From Pseudomonas sp. R76 (GTDB lineage: Bacteria > Pseudomonadota > Gammaproteobacteria > Pseudomonadales > Pseudomonadaceae), in the NCBI RefSeq assembly GCF_009834565.1, contig NZ_CP019428.1:5394001-5458000 (forward strand): 64,000 nt of DNA, written 5' to 3'. The stretch's first letter is position 1. Every line of letters starts with the position of its first letter. A program made the translations under genes and the position numbers. Below the pieces are notes generated by a model. The model ran no database searches. It was not told the DNA's origin and saw only the letters and a program-made list of their open reading frames with translations. Of this stretch, positions 49,886 through 63,633 are shown one piece after another.

Positions 49886-50371
49886 TCAGTCGCGGAAGTT
49901 ATTGAACTGCAGCGGCATGTCGAAGGTCTTGGCGCGCAGAGCGGCGATGGCTTCCTGCAAGTCATCACGCTTCTTGCCGGTAACGCGTACCTGCTCACCC
50001 TGGATGGCGGCCTGCACTTTCAGCTTGGCATCCTTGATGTGGGCGACGATTTTCTTCGCCAGCTCTTTGTCGATGCCTTCCTTGAGTACCGCTTCCTGCT
50101 TCATCAGCTTGCCGGAGGCGTAAGCATCCTTGATTTCAAGGCACTGCGCGTCGATCTTGCGCTTGACCAGCGACAGCTTGAGGATCTCGATCATCGCTTC
50201 CAGCTGGAAATCGGCTTCAGCGGTCAGGTTGACGGTGAGTTCCTTTTCCTTGAATTCGAAGCTGCCCTTGCCTTTCAAGTCATAGCGACGGTCCAGTTCC
50301 TTGACGGCGTTCTCGACGGCGTTGGTGACTTCGTGTTTGTCCAGTTCGGATACCACGTCGAACGAAGGCAT
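49886..50371 (-). CDS. yajQ: YajQ-family nucleotide-binding protein
   Basis: This 161-aa protein ([20 protein letters not shown]) has two ferredoxin-like domains. It ends in the typical [12 protein letters not shown] tail. Family members bind nucleotides, and in Xanthomonas and Pseudomonas YajQ-type proteins were reported to bind cyclic di-GMP. GGAG precedes the ATG. It is divergent from the PanE-like gene. Confidence 0.95.
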   Translation of the reverse strand: MPSFDVVSELDKHEVTNAVENAVKELDRRYDLKGKGSFEFKEKELTVNLTAEADFQLEAMIEILKLSLVKRKIDAQCLEIKDAYASGKLMKQEAVLKEGIDKELAKKIVAHIKDAKLKVQAAIQGEQVRVTGKKRDDLQEAIAALRAKTFDMPLQFNNFRD

Positions 50372-50389
50372 GTCATTTCTCCAATATAA

Positions 50390-51412
<1,023 letters not shown>

Positions 51413-51458
51413 GGCACGCGCTACCCTGCCTACCTGTCTATCACCTGGGAAAACCCTG

Positions 51459-53495
51459 ATGCCACTGCGCCAGCGTCTTGAAAATCTACCGGTAGGGCAG
51501 AAACTGCTGGCCGCCCTGCTGGTGTTGTTGACCACCGTGTTGCTGGTGGCCAACCTGACGTTTATCAGCGCCGCCTATTGGATCTCCCAGGAAAGCATGG
51601 CGCCCCAGGCCTTGCAGGCCATCGGGCGCCTGGTGTCGAACCCGTCCCTGGCCGGTGAAGCCCTGGAATCCCCGGCCAAGGCCGAAGCGCTGCTCAATGA
51701 GCTGACCAGCTACTCGCCCCTGCGCGCGGCGGCGTTGTACGACGGCGACGGCAACCGCCTGGCGCAGATGCAACACGGCAATCGCCTGCAACTGCCGGAA
51801 AACTACCGGCATATCGAAGCCTGGCGTGTTACCGAGTTTCGGAGTAACCAAGTCATCACCCTGCCCCGCACCGGCCAGCCGTCCGGGCATTTGCTGTTGG
51901 TGGCCAGCAGCGAGCTGCCGATGGCCTTCTACACCGGCACGCTGACCGCCAGCCTGGGCATCCTGATTTTCAGTGTGTTGCTCTGGCTGGTCATCGCCCG
52001 GCAGATCAAACGCCTGATCACCCGCCCGATCCACGAACTGGAAGAACTCTCGCGCCAGGTCACCCGCGAAGAAAACTACGCCCTGCGCGCCGGGCGCGGC
52101 AACCGTGATGAAATTGGCAGCCTGGCCGAAGCGTTCAACACCATGCTGTCGCGCATCGAGGCCCGCGAGCAGCAGCTCAAACGTGCGCGCGATGATTCCC
52201 AGGCAGCCTACGATCAGGCCCAAGGCCTGGCCGAAGAAACCCGACACACCAACCGCAAGCTGGAACTGGAAGTCCAGGTGCGCAGCAAGATCGAGAAGAA
52301 ACTCACCGGTTTCCAGAACTACCTGAACAGCATTATCGACTCGATGCCCTCGGCGCTGATCGCCCTCGATGAGCAGCTCTACGTAACTCAGTGGAACCAG
52401 GAGGCCAGTGCACTTTCCGGCACGCGCCTGGATGAAGCGCTGAACCAGCCGATATTCCTCGCGTTCCAGCCCCTCAAGCCCTACCTGCCGCAAATCAAGG
52501 CCACGGTTGAGCAACACACGGTGGAGCGGATTGAGCGCGTCACCTGGATCAAGGATGACGAGGCCAAGCATTACGCCCTGACGTTCTACCCGCTGATGGG
52601 CGGCGCCGGGCGTGGCGTGGTGATTCGTATCGACGACATCACCCAGCGCCTGTCACTGGAAGAAATGATGGTGCAGTCGGAAAAAATGCTCTCCGTCGGC
52701 GGCCTCGCTGCGGGCATGGCCCATGAGATCAACAACCCGTTGGGCGCGATCCTGCACAACGTGCAAAACATTCGCCGGCGCTTGTCACCCGACCTGCCGA
52801 AGAACCTGGAACACGCCGAACAGGTGGGCGTCGAGCTGGACACCGTCAACCGTTACCTGCACAGCCGCGAAGTGCCGCAACTGCTCGATGGCATTCAGCA
52901 AGCCGGCGCGCGGGCGGCGAAGATCGTCACCCATATGCTCAGTTTCAGCCGCCTCAGCAATCGCCAGATGGCGCCCTGTGATTTGCCGGCCCTGATCGAC
53001 CAAGCGGTAGAAATTGCCGGTAACGACTTCGACCTGACCATAGGTTTCGACTTCAAGGGCCAGGCGATCATCCGCCAGTTCGACCCGCAACTCGGCCCGG
53101 TGCCGGGCACCGCCAACGAGCTTGAGCAAGTGTTGCTCAACCTGCTGAAAAACGCCGCTCAAGCCATTCACCTGCGTGAAGACGAACGCGAACCAGGGCG
53201 CATTATCCTGCGCACCCGCCTCAATCCCCCTTGGGCGGAGATTCAGGTGGAAGACAACGGCATCGGCATGAGCGAAAACGTGCGCAAACGCACCTTCGAG
53301 CCGTTCTTCACCACCAAGGAAATCGGCCAAGGCACCGGGCTTGGGCTGTCGGTGTCGTATTTCATCATCACCAACAACCACAAGGGCCAGATGGAGGTGC
53401 ACTCCACCCTCGGCCAAGGCACTTGCTTCACCCTGCGCCTGCCGTTGGCCGGCAGCCAGATTCCATCCTTTGACCTGACTCAACTGGAGCAATGA
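51459..53495 (+). CDS. Membrane sensor histidine kinase (HAMP-PAS-HisKA-HATPase)
   Basis: This 678-aa kinase starts at the ATG at 51459. Two N-terminal membrane helices (about 15-38 and 165-185) bracket a periplasmic sensor domain. A HAMP domain (about 185-240), a coiled coil, a PAS domain (about 285-400) and the H-box GMAHEINNPLGAILHNVQNI follow. The HATPase has N box (NLLKNAAQAI), G1 (VEDNGIGM) and G2 (GQGTGLGLSVSY). No response regulator is adjacent, so its partner is elsewhere. The orthologous position in P. aeruginosa is PA4398, a kinase reported to influence swarming and biofilm. Confidence 0.93.
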   Translation: MPLRQRLENLPVGQKLLAALLVLLTTVLLVANLTFISAAYWISQESMAPQALQAIGRLVSNPSLAGEALESPAKAEALLNELTSYSPLRAAALYDGDGNRLAQMQHGNRLQLPENYRHIEAWRVTEFRSNQVITLPRTGQPSGHLLLVASSELPMAFYTGTLTASLGILIFSVLLWLVIARQIKRLITRPIHELEELSRQVTREENYALRAGRGNRDEIGSLAEAFNTMLSRIEAREQQLKRARDDSQAAYDQAQGLAEETRHTNRKLELEVQVRSKIEKKLTGFQNYLNSIIDSMPSALIALDEQLYVTQWNQEASALSGTRLDEALNQPIFLAFQPLKPYLPQIKATVEQHTVERIERVTWIKDDEAKHYALTFYPLMGGAGRGVVIRIDDITQRLSLEEMMVQSEKMLSVGGLAAGMAHEINNPLGAILHNVQNIRRRLSPDLPKNLEHAEQVGVELDTVNRYLHSREVPQLLDGIQQAGARAAKIVTHMLSFSRLSNRQMAPCDLPALIDQAVEIAGNDFDLTIGFDFKGQAIIRQFDPQLGPVPGTANELEQVLLNLLKNAAQAIHLREDEREPGRIILRTRLNPPWAEIQVEDNGIGMSENVRKRTFEPFFTTKEIGQGTGLGLSVSYFIITNNHKGQMEVHSTLGQGTCFTLRLPLAGSQIPSFDLTQLEQ

Positions 53496-53497
53496 CC

Positions 53498-54076
53498 ATG
53501 GGCTTTCGCCTGTCGAAGATCTACACGCGTACCGGCGACAAAGGCGAGACCGGCCTCGGCGACGGCCGCCGCGTGCCCAAGGACCACCCGCGGGTGGAAG
53601 CCATTGGCGAGGTGGATACGCTGAACAGCCAGTTGGGCTTATTGCTGGCCAACCTTGAAGAGCAAAGCGGCAAGCACCCGCAACTGAACGAGGTGATCGA
53701 GGTGCTCACACCTTGCCAGCATCGGTTGTTCGACTTGGGCGGTGAACTGGCGATGCCGGTGTACAAGGCACTGAATGCAGCGGAAGTCGATCGGCTGGAA
53801 GCGGCGATTGATCGCTGGAACGAGGAAGTCGGGCCGTTGGAGAACTTCATCCTGCCCGGTGGCTCGGCGCTGATCGCCCAAGCCCACGTGTGCCGCAGCC
53901 TGGCGCGCAGCGCGGAGCGGCGGTGTCAGCAATTGAATACGCTGGAGCCGTTGGAAGGCGTGGGGTTGGCGTACATCAATCGGTTGTCGGACTTGTTGTT
54001 TGTGGCGGCACGGGTGATTGCCAAGCGCCAGGGTGTGGCTGAGGTGTTGTGGCAGGCCGCCGCAAAACCCCACTGA
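53498..54076 (+). CDS. Cob(I)alamin adenosyltransferase (PduO/ATR type)
   Basis: This 192-aa enzyme adenosylates cob(I)alamin to adenosylcobalamin. ATG 53498 (MGFRLSKIYTRTGDKGETGL) is preferred over ATG 53492 because GGAG at 53486-53489 spaces better with it. The ATP-binding KIYTRTGDKGETGL at the N terminus, the helical RVEAIGEVDTLNSQLGL and the CRSLARSAERR segment mark the PduO-type family. It follows the kinase gene closely and is probably co-transcribed. Confidence 0.94.
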   Translation: MGFRLSKIYTRTGDKGETGLGDGRRVPKDHPRVEAIGEVDTLNSQLGLLLANLEEQSGKHPQLNEVIEVLTPCQHRLFDLGGELAMPVYKALNAAEVDRLEAAIDRWNEEVGPLENFILPGGSALIAQAHVCRSLARSAERRCQQLNTLEPLEGVGLAYINRLSDLLFVAARVIAKRQGVAEVLWQAAAKPH

Positions 54077-54082
54077 TTATAA

Positions 54083-54214
54083 GATCGTTCCCACGCTCTG
54101 CGTGGGAATGCCTCTTGTGACGCTCCGCGTCACGCTTTGGGACGCGGAGCGTCCTGGGCTGCATTCCCACGCAGAGCGTGGGAACGATCATCAACGCAGA
54201 GCGTGGGAACGATC
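54083..54214. repeat. Palindromic repeat of the GTTCCCACGCTCTGCGTGGG family, with an extra unit
   Basis: This is a second member of the family seen at 4782-4888: an inverted pair of GTTCCCACGCTCTGCGTGGG units around a GTGACGCTCCGCGTCAC centre. A partial third unit (CAACGCAGAGCGTGGGAACG) is appended at the right end, which reads as a tandem duplication. It lies between the convergent adenosyltransferase and Nudix/ThiE genes. Confidence 0.85.
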
Positions 54215-54215
54215 A

Positions 54216-55160
54216 TCAAACCTGCGGCCAGAACGCCCGAATGCCGGCCACACCCTGAGCCCCAGCTTCCCAAGCCTGTTCCCGCTCAGCTGGCCCAACG
54301 CCGCCCAACAGAAACACCGGCTTGCTGAACCCACTGATCAGCTGCGCCGCCTGCTCCCAACCCAACGGCTGGGCATCCGGATGCGTCTGGGTCGGCTGCA
54401 CCGGTGACAGCGTGACAAAATCCACGTCCATCATTTCTGCCAGCGCCAGCTCTTCGGCGTTATGACACGACGCCGCCAACCAACGATCCTTCGGCAGCGG
54501 GCGGCCCTTGCTCGCGTATTTGCGCAGTTGCGCTGCGGTCATGTGCCAGCCAGCGGCAGGGAAATCCCCCAGCCACTCGAACGGCCCTTTGAGCATCAGT
54601 TGCGCCTTACCGGCACACAGGCCAACAGCGTCCACCGCCAGGTCACGGTATTTGGGGTCGTAACCATTCGGTGCACGCAATTGGATCAGCTTGATGCCAC
54701 CAGCAATGGCTTTCTGAATACCGCGCAGCAATGTCGGGGTTTCCAGCTCGCCCGGGGTGATCAGGTACTCAGCCGGTAGCCGCGCCGCCGCAACGATCGG
54801 AGCGTTGGCCGCCGGGAATTCATAGTTGCTCAAATCCCGTGGAGCCACCCATTCCAACGGCTGCCCTTCGGCACCATGGGGCTCGCCGCTAAAGGCCGAG
54901 ACTTCCCAGACATCCAGCAACACCTGTTTATCCGGGTAGTCATGTTGCACCTTGATCAGCGGCCGCGCCGTGGTGACCTGAATGCCCAGCTCTTCCTGCA
55001 ATTCACGGGACAGCGCGGTGGCGACCGACTCATCGGCCTCCACCTTGCCACCGGGAAATTCCCAGAGGCCGCCTTGGTGCTGGGTATCGGCGCGGCGCGC
55101 CAGCAGAATCCTGCCATCGACGCCACGGATCACCGCTGCTGCTACATGCACTCGTTTCAC
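54216..55160 (-). CDS. Nudix hydrolase fused to a ThiE-like domain
   Basis: This 314-aa two-domain protein starts at GTG 55160 ([20 protein letters not shown]) after GAGGA. The N-terminal MutT-type Nudix domain (about 1-128) has a complete Nudix box, [20 protein letters not shown] then LGI, consistent with 8-oxo-dGTP or related nucleotide hydrolysis. The C-terminal part (about 145-314) resembles thiamine-phosphate synthase/TenI barrels ([33 protein letters not shown]). The fusion is common in gammaproteobacteria, but the activity of the second domain is not established here. It lies 19 nt after argJ. Confidence 0.9.
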   Translation of the reverse strand: MKRVHVAAAVIRGVDGRILLARRADTQHQGGLWEFPGGKVEADESVATALSRELQEELGIQVTTARPLIKVQHDYPDKQVLLDVWEVSAFSGEPHGAEGQPLEWVAPRDLSNYEFPAANAPIVAAARLPAEYLITPGELETPTLLRGIQKAIAGGIKLIQLRAPNGYDPKYRDLAVDAVGLCAGKAQLMLKGPFEWLGDFPAAGWHMTAAQLRKYASKGRPLPKDRWLAASCHNAEELALAEMMDVDFVTLSPVQPTQTHPDAQPLGWEQAAQLISGFSKPVFLLGGVGPAEREQAWEAGAQGVAGIRAFWPQV

Positions 55161-55179
55161 CGCGCTATCCTCTTGGCTG

Positions 55180-56397
55180 TCAGGTGCGGTATTCCGCATT
55201 GATCTTCACGTATTCGTGGGACAGGTCAGTGGTCCAGATGGTTTCGCTGCACTCGCCGCGACCCAACTCGATGCGGATGGTGATTTCTTCCTGCTGCATC
55301 ACCGCCGAACCCTGGGCTTCGGTGTAGGTTTCGGCGCGGGCGCCACGGCTGGCAATGCACACGTCGCCCAGGAACACGTCGATCTTGCTCACGTCCAGGT
55401 CCGGCACGCCGGCACGGCCCACGGCAGCAAGGATGCGACCCCAGTTAGGGTCAGAGGCAAACAGCGCCGTCTTGATCAGCGGCGAGTGGGCCACGGTGTA
55501 GCCGACATCCAGGCATTCCTGGTGTTTGCCGCCGCCATTGACTTCAACGGTGACAAACTTGGTCGCGCCTTCGCCATCACGCACGATGGCCTGGGCCACG
55601 TCCATGCACACTTCAAACACCGCCTGCTTCAATGCAGCGAACAGCGGGCCTTCGGTGGAGGTGATTTCCGGCAGGTTGGCCTGGCCGGTGGCGATCAGCA
55701 TGCAGCAGTCGTTGGTCGAGGTATCGCCATCGATGGTGATGCGGTTGAACGACTTGTTGGCGCCGTCCAGCATCAGGCGCTGCAACACGTCACGGGAAAC
55801 TTTGGCGTCGGTGGCAATGTAGCCGAGCATGGTGGCCATGTTCGGGCGGATCATCCCCGCGCCTTTGCTGATACCGGTCACGGTGATGGTCACACCGTCG
55901 TGTACGAACTGACGGCTCGCGCCTTTGGGCAGCGTGTCGGTGGTCATGATGCCGGTGGCCGCGGCAGCCCAGTTATCCACCGACAAATCATCCAGCGCGG
56001 CTTGCAATGCGCCTTCGATTTTTTCCACGGGCAATGGCTCGCCGATCACACCGGTGGAGTACGGCAGCACTTGGCTGGCGTCCACGCCGGTCAACTGGGC
56101 CAACTTGGCGCAGGTGCGCGCAGCCGCCACCAGGCCTGGCTCGCCGGTGCCGGCGTTGGCATTGCCGGTGTTGGTCAACAGGTAGCGGATCGAACCGGCA
56201 ACGCGTTGCTTGGCCAGGATCACCGGCGCCGCGCAGAACGCGTTGAGGGTGAACACACCCGCGACCGTCGAGCCTTCAGCACAGCGCATCACCACCACAT
56301 CCTTGCGCCCCGGGCGCTTGATGCCGGCCGAAGCGATACCGAGTTCAAAACCGGCAACCGGGTGCAATGTGGGCAAAGGACCAAGACCAACAGCCAT
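55180..56397 (-). CDS. argJ: Bifunctional ornithine acetyltransferase/N-acetylglutamate synthase ArgJ
   Basis: This 405-aa enzyme recycles the acetyl group from N-acetylornithine to glutamate in arginine synthesis. The autocleavage site MATML (in [10 protein letters not shown]), whose Thr becomes the nucleophile of the beta chain, is intact. Flanking signatures include TNTGNANAGTG and [13 protein letters not shown]. It stands between secA (upstream on the minus strand) and the Nudix/ThiE gene. Confidence 0.96.
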   Translation of the reverse strand: MAVGLGPLPTLHPVAGFELGIASAGIKRPGRKDVVVMRCAEGSTVAGVFTLNAFCAAPVILAKQRVAGSIRYLLTNTGNANAGTGEPGLVAAARTCAKLAQLTGVDASQVLPYSTGVIGEPLPVEKIEGALQAALDDLSVDNWAAAATGIMTTDTLPKGASRQFVHDGVTITVTGISKGAGMIRPNMATMLGYIATDAKVSRDVLQRLMLDGANKSFNRITIDGDTSTNDCCMLIATGQANLPEITSTEGPLFAALKQAVFEVCMDVAQAIVRDGEGATKFVTVEVNGGGKHQECLDVGYTVAHSPLIKTALFASDPNWGRILAAVGRAGVPDLDVSKIDVFLGDVCIASRGARAETYTEAQGSAVMQQEEITIRIELGRGECSETIWTTDLSHEYVKINAEYRT

Positions 56398-56520
56398 GAA
56401 TGCGCTCCTTAAAAATTAGGTGATGTCTGTGCCGTCGTGTCGACGGTGAAATTAATGGCAAAACGCCGCGACGGCAGAAGCCGGTCGCGGCGCGGGGTAT
56501 TGCAGCGTCAGGCAAAAACC

Positions 56521-59256
<2,736 letters not shown>

Positions 59257-59561
59257 ATCGGCAGGTTCTTCCACACATAGGGATGGAGGGCGCACCGTCA
59301 GTGGCCCGAGCAGCCCTCACGGCCGCATGCGAACGCGCATTCTACCCGGAATCGTGGGTGAGGAAAGTGGCGTTATTCCCCGATGCTGGCATGGCGCTGT
59401 GAGAGGGCCTGTTTAAAATAAGGGCTTTTGCTGGAACTTCAACCCATGGAGCGCAGAAGTTACCTATTGATTTCACGGGCAAAGGCCTGTTATCGCATTG
59501 CCTGGGGGCGCACGGGCGCTTTCTGCTAAGATGGCGGCTCTGTTACTTAAGGTGTCTAGAC
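59257..59561. other. Intergenic region between secA and dciA
   Basis: This 305-bp divergent gap contains no ORF of note and no clear hairpin with a T-run. A plausible -10 (TAAGAT, 59527-59532) lies upstream of dciA. No SecM-like secretion-monitor peptide, which precedes secA in E. coli, was found. Confidence 0.5.
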
Positions 59562-60017
59562 ATGGCATTTCGCCCTCTTACAGCCCGCGCGCCAAGCGTG
59601 TTGCTCCGCGAAGCCAAACCGTTGAAAGCCATCTTCGGCCACGCGCAACGCCTGGGCCATTTGCAACGCTTGGTCGAAAGCCAGCTGCAACCTGCCGCAC
59701 GAGAACATTGCCATGTCGCGTCCTGGCGTGAAGGCAATTTGCTGTTAATTGTCACCGACGGCCATTGGGCGACCCGTTTGCGCTACCAGCAAAAACGCCT
59801 GCAGCGACAATTGATGGTATTTGATGAATTTGCCAGCTTGACCCGTATCCAGTTCAAGGTGCAGCCACCCACCGTGCAGCAAGGCGCAGTGGGGCACACG
59901 ATCAACCTTTCGGTGACGGCCGCCGAAACCATCCAGGCGACGGCCGATGGGATCAGCGACCCGGGCTTGCGCGCAGCCCTGGAGCGGTTGGCCGCGCACG
60001 CCAAGCCTAAAGCCTGA
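59562..60017 (+). CDS. dciA: DciA-family (DUF721) replicative helicase loader-type protein
   Basis: This 151-aa protein carries the DUF721/DciA domain with a KH-like N-terminal half, recognised from ALKAIF-type GHAQRLGHLQRLVESQLQPA and WREGNLLLIVTDGHWATRLR. DciA proteins are thought to load or operate the DnaB helicase in bacteria lacking DnaC. The position beside secA matches the usual gammaproteobacterial order. The C terminus is short and basic. Assignment is by family resemblance. Confidence 0.85.
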   Translation: MAFRPLTARAPSVLLREAKPLKAIFGHAQRLGHLQRLVESQLQPAAREHCHVASWREGNLLLIVTDGHWATRLRYQQKRLQRQLMVFDEFASLTRIQFKVQPPTVQQGAVGHTINLSVTAAETIQATADGISDPGLRAALERLAAHAKPKA

Positions 60018-60021
60018 GCCC

Positions 60022-61500
60022 CTATTTACGCTTGCTGCCGCCCAGCAACGAGCCCAACAACCCTCTTACCAGCTGCCGCCCCATCTGATTGGCGGCCTGT
60101 TGCATGGCTGACTTGAGTGCCTTGCCAGCCGCCGTGCCCAAAAACGCGCCGGCCTTGTCGGTAAAGCTCGGTTCTTCAGTGGAGGGTTTAGCCTCTTCGG
60201 TCGGCCCAAGATCCTTGCGCGCCATCAACACTTCATAGGCCGACTCGCGGTCAATGGGCTTGTCGTAACGCCCCAGCAGCGGCGAACTGGCGATCAGTGC
60301 CGCGCGTTCGGCCTCACTGAGTGGCCCGATTCGCGATTGCGGCGGCGCAACCAGCACGCGCTGGACGACCTCCGGCGTGCCCTTCTCCTGCAACGTGCCC
60401 ACCAGCGCCTCACCCGTGCCCAGTTCAGTCAGCACCGACAACGTATCGAACGCCGGGTTGGGCCGGAAACCGTCGGCGACCGCACGCAGGGACTTCTGCT
60501 CTTTCGTGGTGAACGCACGCAAGCCGTGCTGGATACGCAGGCCGAGTTGCGCCAATACCGTGTCAGGCAAATCACCTGGGGACTGAGTGACAAAGTACAC
60601 ACCCACGCCTTTAGAGCGAATCAACCGCACCACTTGCTCAAGACGATCCTGCAGCGCCTTTGGCGTGTCGGCAAACAACAAATGCGCCTCGTCGAAAAAC
60701 AGTGCCAGCAGCGGCTTGTCGGCATCGCCACGCTCCGGCAATTGCTCGAACAGCTCGGCCAGCAGCCATAACAGGAAGGTCGCGTAGACTTTCGGTGCCT
60801 CATGCACCAGGCGGCTGGCGTCGAGCAAATGGATGCGCCCACGGCCGTCACTGGCCGGTTGCAAAATATCCTCAAGTTGCAGCGCCGGCTCGCCAAACAA
60901 GGCTTCGGCACCTTGCTGTTCCAGCACTGCCAGGCGCCGCAACAGCGCCTGGCTGGAACCAGTGGTCATCAGCGCCGCGTCATCACCGAGCAGTTCCGGG
61001 TGATAGCGCAAGTGGTTGAGCAATGCCTTGAGGTCTTTAAGGTCGAGCAGCAACAGGCCTTCGCGGTCTGCCACTTTGAAGGTGGCATAGAGTGCCGATT
61101 GTTGGCTGTCAGTGAGCTCCAGCAGGCTGCCGAGCAATAACGGCCCCATTTCGCTGATGGTGGTGCGAAGTGGATGACCCGACTGCCCGTGAATATCCCA
61201 CAGCGTTACCGGATAGGCCTTCGCCGTGTAGTTAAGGAAGGGCATACCCGCGATGCGCTCGGCGACTTTACCTTGAGGGTTGGCCGCAGCGCCCAACCCG
61301 CACAAGTCGCCCTTGATGTCAGCGGCGAACACCGCCACGCCCGCATCACTGAAGGCCTCCGCCAGGCGCTGCAACGTGACGGTCTTGCCTGTGCCGGTGG
61401 CACCGGCGATCAACCCATGGCGGTTGGCCAGGCGCATGGCCTGGGCGATTGGCTGGCCATCGAGGCCGGCGCCGATAAGCAGTTGCGAGGAGTCAGGCAT
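60022..61500 (-). CDS. HerA-like ATPase (DUF853, YjgR type)
   Basis: This 492-aa RecA-fold ATPase of the HerA/VirB4-like superfamily starts MPDSSQLLIGAGLDGQPIAQ. Walker A is GATGTGKTVTLQRL, Walker B is LALFFDEAHLLF, and the sensor-like YFVTQSPGDLPDTVLAQLG follows. The C terminus has a Lys/Gly-rich tail (GLLGSLLGGSKRK). Members are widespread but their function is unclear; DNA translocation or processing is inferred. It ends 4 nt from the convergent dciA stop. No nuclease (NurA) partner is adjacent, so a HerA-NurA or Sir2-HerA defence module is not supported. Confidence 0.88.
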   Translation of the reverse strand: MPDSSQLLIGAGLDGQPIAQAMRLANRHGLIAGATGTGKTVTLQRLAEAFSDAGVAVFAADIKGDLCGLGAAANPQGKVAERIAGMPFLNYTAKAYPVTLWDIHGQSGHPLRTTISEMGPLLLGSLLELTDSQQSALYATFKVADREGLLLLDLKDLKALLNHLRYHPELLGDDAALMTTGSSQALLRRLAVLEQQGAEALFGEPALQLEDILQPASDGRGRIHLLDASRLVHEAPKVYATFLLWLLAELFEQLPERGDADKPLLALFFDEAHLLFADTPKALQDRLEQVVRLIRSKGVGVYFVTQSPGDLPDTVLAQLGLRIQHGLRAFTTKEQKSLRAVADGFRPNPAFDTLSVLTELGTGEALVGTLQEKGTPEVVQRVLVAPPQSRIGPLSEAERAALIASSPLLGRYDKPIDRESAYEVLMARKDLGPTEEAKPSTEEPSFTDKAGAFLGTAAGKALKSAMQQAANQMGRQLVRGLLGSLLGGSKRK

Positions 61501-61704
61501 TTCGTCACCTTTGATTAATCTTTAATGCCGCCAGGTCGATATAGAGCGATGTATGACCCACAAAGTCTAAAAATAGGTCAGATAGCTCCTACAGGGACCA
61601 ACAGAGCTATCACAAGAAGTATCACACCTTTTTTGACGCTGTCATTTTGCGCGTCCCATAAGGACGCGCTTCGGATATTAAGACCTTAGCGGACCCTACA
61701 AGCC

Positions 61705-63597
61705 ATGAATAAAAACCTGCGCTTCAGCCACAAAATCCTGCTTGCAGCCTCCCTTATCGTCATCGCCGCTTTCGCGCTGTTTACCCTCTATAACGACTAC
61801 CTGCAACGCAACGCGATTCGCGACGACCTCAATAACTACCTGCATGAAATGGGCGACGTCACGGCCAGCAATATCCAAACCTGGCTCAACGGGCGCATTG
61901 CCCTGGTGGAAAACGCTGCACAAAACATCGCCATCAATCCCGAAACCAGTGTGGTTGCCGGCCTGCTTGAGCAGAAAGCCCTGACCTCCGCGTTCATGGC
62001 CACCTACGTCGGCGACAGCAAAGGCGCCTTCACCATCCGCCCCGACACCAAGATGCCGGACGGCTTCGACCCGCGCGTTCGCCCCTGGTACAAGGGCGCC
62101 CAAAGCAGCAACGGGTCAACCCTGACCGAACCCTACATTGACGCCGCTACCGGCCAGTTGATTATTTCCGTGGCCACCCCGAGCACCACCAAGGCCGGCC
62201 AGAGCGTCGGCGTGGTGGGCGGCGACCTGAGCCTGCAAACCCTGGTGGATAACATCGGCGCGTTGAATTTCGGCGGCATGGGCTATGCGTTCCTGGTCAG
62301 TGCTGACGGCAAAGTGCTGGTGCACCCGGACAAAAACCTGGTGATGAAGACCCTGGCTGACATGTACCCGAAAAACACGCCGAAGATCAGCGCGGACTTC
62401 AGCGAAGTCCAGGCCAACGGCAAGGACAACATCGTGACCTTCACACCGATCAAGGGCTTGCCTTCGGTGAACTGGTACCTGGGTATTTCAGTAGATAAAG
62501 ACAAATCCTTCGCCATGCTCAGCGAATTCCGCACCTCGGCGGTGATCGCCACGCTCATTGCCGTGGTGATCATCATTGCGCTGCTGGGCATGTTGATCCG
62601 CGTGCTGCTGCAACCCTTGCACGTGATGACCCGCGCCATGCAAGACATCGCCGATGGCGAGGGCGACTTGACCCGCCGCCTGACCATCCAGAACAACGAC
62701 GAGTTCGGCAGCTTGGGGAATGCCTTCAATCGCTTCGTGGAGCGAATTCATACGTCGATTCGGGAAGTGTCCTCGGCCACCGAGCAGGTCAACGAAGTCG
62801 CCTTGCGCGTGGTCAGCGCGTCCAATTCGTCGATGGTCAATTCCGACGAGCAGGCCAACCGTACTAACAGCGTCGCCGCCGCCATCAACGAGTTGGGTGC
62901 CGCTGCCCAGGAAATCGCACGCAATGCCGCACAAGCCTCCAACCAGGCCAGCGATGCGCGGCACCTGGCCGAGGACGGCCAACAGGTGGTGGATCGCAAT
63001 ATCAAGGCGATGACTCAACTGTCGGCGATGATCAGTGCTTCCAGCACCAATATAGAAGCGCTTAACAGCAAGACCGTGAACATCGGGCAAATTCTGGAAG
63101 TGATCACCAGCATCTCGCAACAAACCAACCTGCTGGCACTTAACGCCGCAATCGAAGCGGCGCGTGCCGGGGAAGCCGGGCGCGGGTTTGCGGTGGTGGC
63201 CGATGAGGTGCGCAACCTGGCCCATCGCACACAAGAATCGGCGCAACAAGTGCAGACGATGATCGAAGAACTGCAAGTCGGCGCCCGGGAGTCGGTCAGC
63301 ACCATGAGTGAAAGCCAGCGTCACAGCCAGGACAGCGTGGAAATCGCCAACCTGGCCGGCGAGCGCTTGAACAGCGTGACCCAGCGCATTGGCGAGATCG
63401 ACGGCATGAACCAGTCGGTCGCCACGGCCACCGAGGAACAAACCTCGGTGGTGGAGTCGATCAATATGGACATTACCGAAATCAACACCCTCAACCAGGA
63501 AGGCGTGGAAAACCTGCACTCGACCCTGCGCGCCTGCACCGACCTGGAACAGCAGGCGGCACGCTTGAAGCAACTGGTGGGCAGTTTCCGCATCTGA
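61705..63597 (+). CDS. Methyl-accepting chemotaxis protein, dCache amino-acid type
   Basis: This 630-aa chemoreceptor has two membrane helices (about 10-30 and 275-300) around a periplasmic dCache domain. HAMP (about 300-352) and the signalling hairpin tip ([20 protein letters not shown], region about 475-505) follow. The ligand pocket shows Arg126, Trp128 and Tyr129 (RPWY), Tyr144 and Asp146 (YID), and Asp174 (GGD). This matches the amino-acid-binding dCache pattern known from P. aeruginosa PctA. It is monocistronic. Amino-acid sensing is thus predicted; the exact ligands are not. Confidence 0.93.
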   Translation: MNKNLRFSHKILLAASLIVIAAFALFTLYNDYLQRNAIRDDLNNYLHEMGDVTASNIQTWLNGRIALVENAAQNIAINPETSVVAGLLEQKALTSAFMATYVGDSKGAFTIRPDTKMPDGFDPRVRPWYKGAQSSNGSTLTEPYIDAATGQLIISVATPSTTKAGQSVGVVGGDLSLQTLVDNIGALNFGGMGYAFLVSADGKVLVHPDKNLVMKTLADMYPKNTPKISADFSEVQANGKDNIVTFTPIKGLPSVNWYLGISVDKDKSFAMLSEFRTSAVIATLIAVVIIIALLGMLIRVLLQPLHVMTRAMQDIADGEGDLTRRLTIQNNDEFGSLGNAFNRFVERIHTSIREVSSATEQVNEVALRVVSASNSSMVNSDEQANRTNSVAAAINELGAAAQEIARNAAQASNQASDARHLAEDGQQVVDRNIKAMTQLSAMISASSTNIEALNSKTVNIGQILEVITSISQQTNLLALNAAIEAARAGEAGRGFAVVADEVRNLAHRTQESAQQVQTMIEELQVGARESVSTMSESQRHSQDSVEIANLAGERLNSVTQRIGEIDGMNQSVATATEEQTSVVESINMDITEINTLNQEGVENLHSTLRACTDLEQQAARLKQLVGSFRI

Positions 63598-63604
63598 CCT
63601 GCGT

Positions 63605-63630
63605 GCCCGCCGGCTGATACGACGGCGGGC
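63605..63630. terminator. Hairpin after the chemoreceptor gene
   Basis: The perfect 8-bp GC-rich stem GCCCGCCG/CGGCGGGC begins 8 nt after the stop. No T-run follows, so this is a weak terminator candidate or a 3' end structure. Confidence 0.45.
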
Positions 63631-63633
63631 AGA

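Noticed and set aside
60022..61500. HerA-based anti-phage defence module
   Set aside because: The ATPase is a DUF853/YjgR-type protein with no adjacent NurA, Sir2 or DUF4297 partner; neighbours are core genes.
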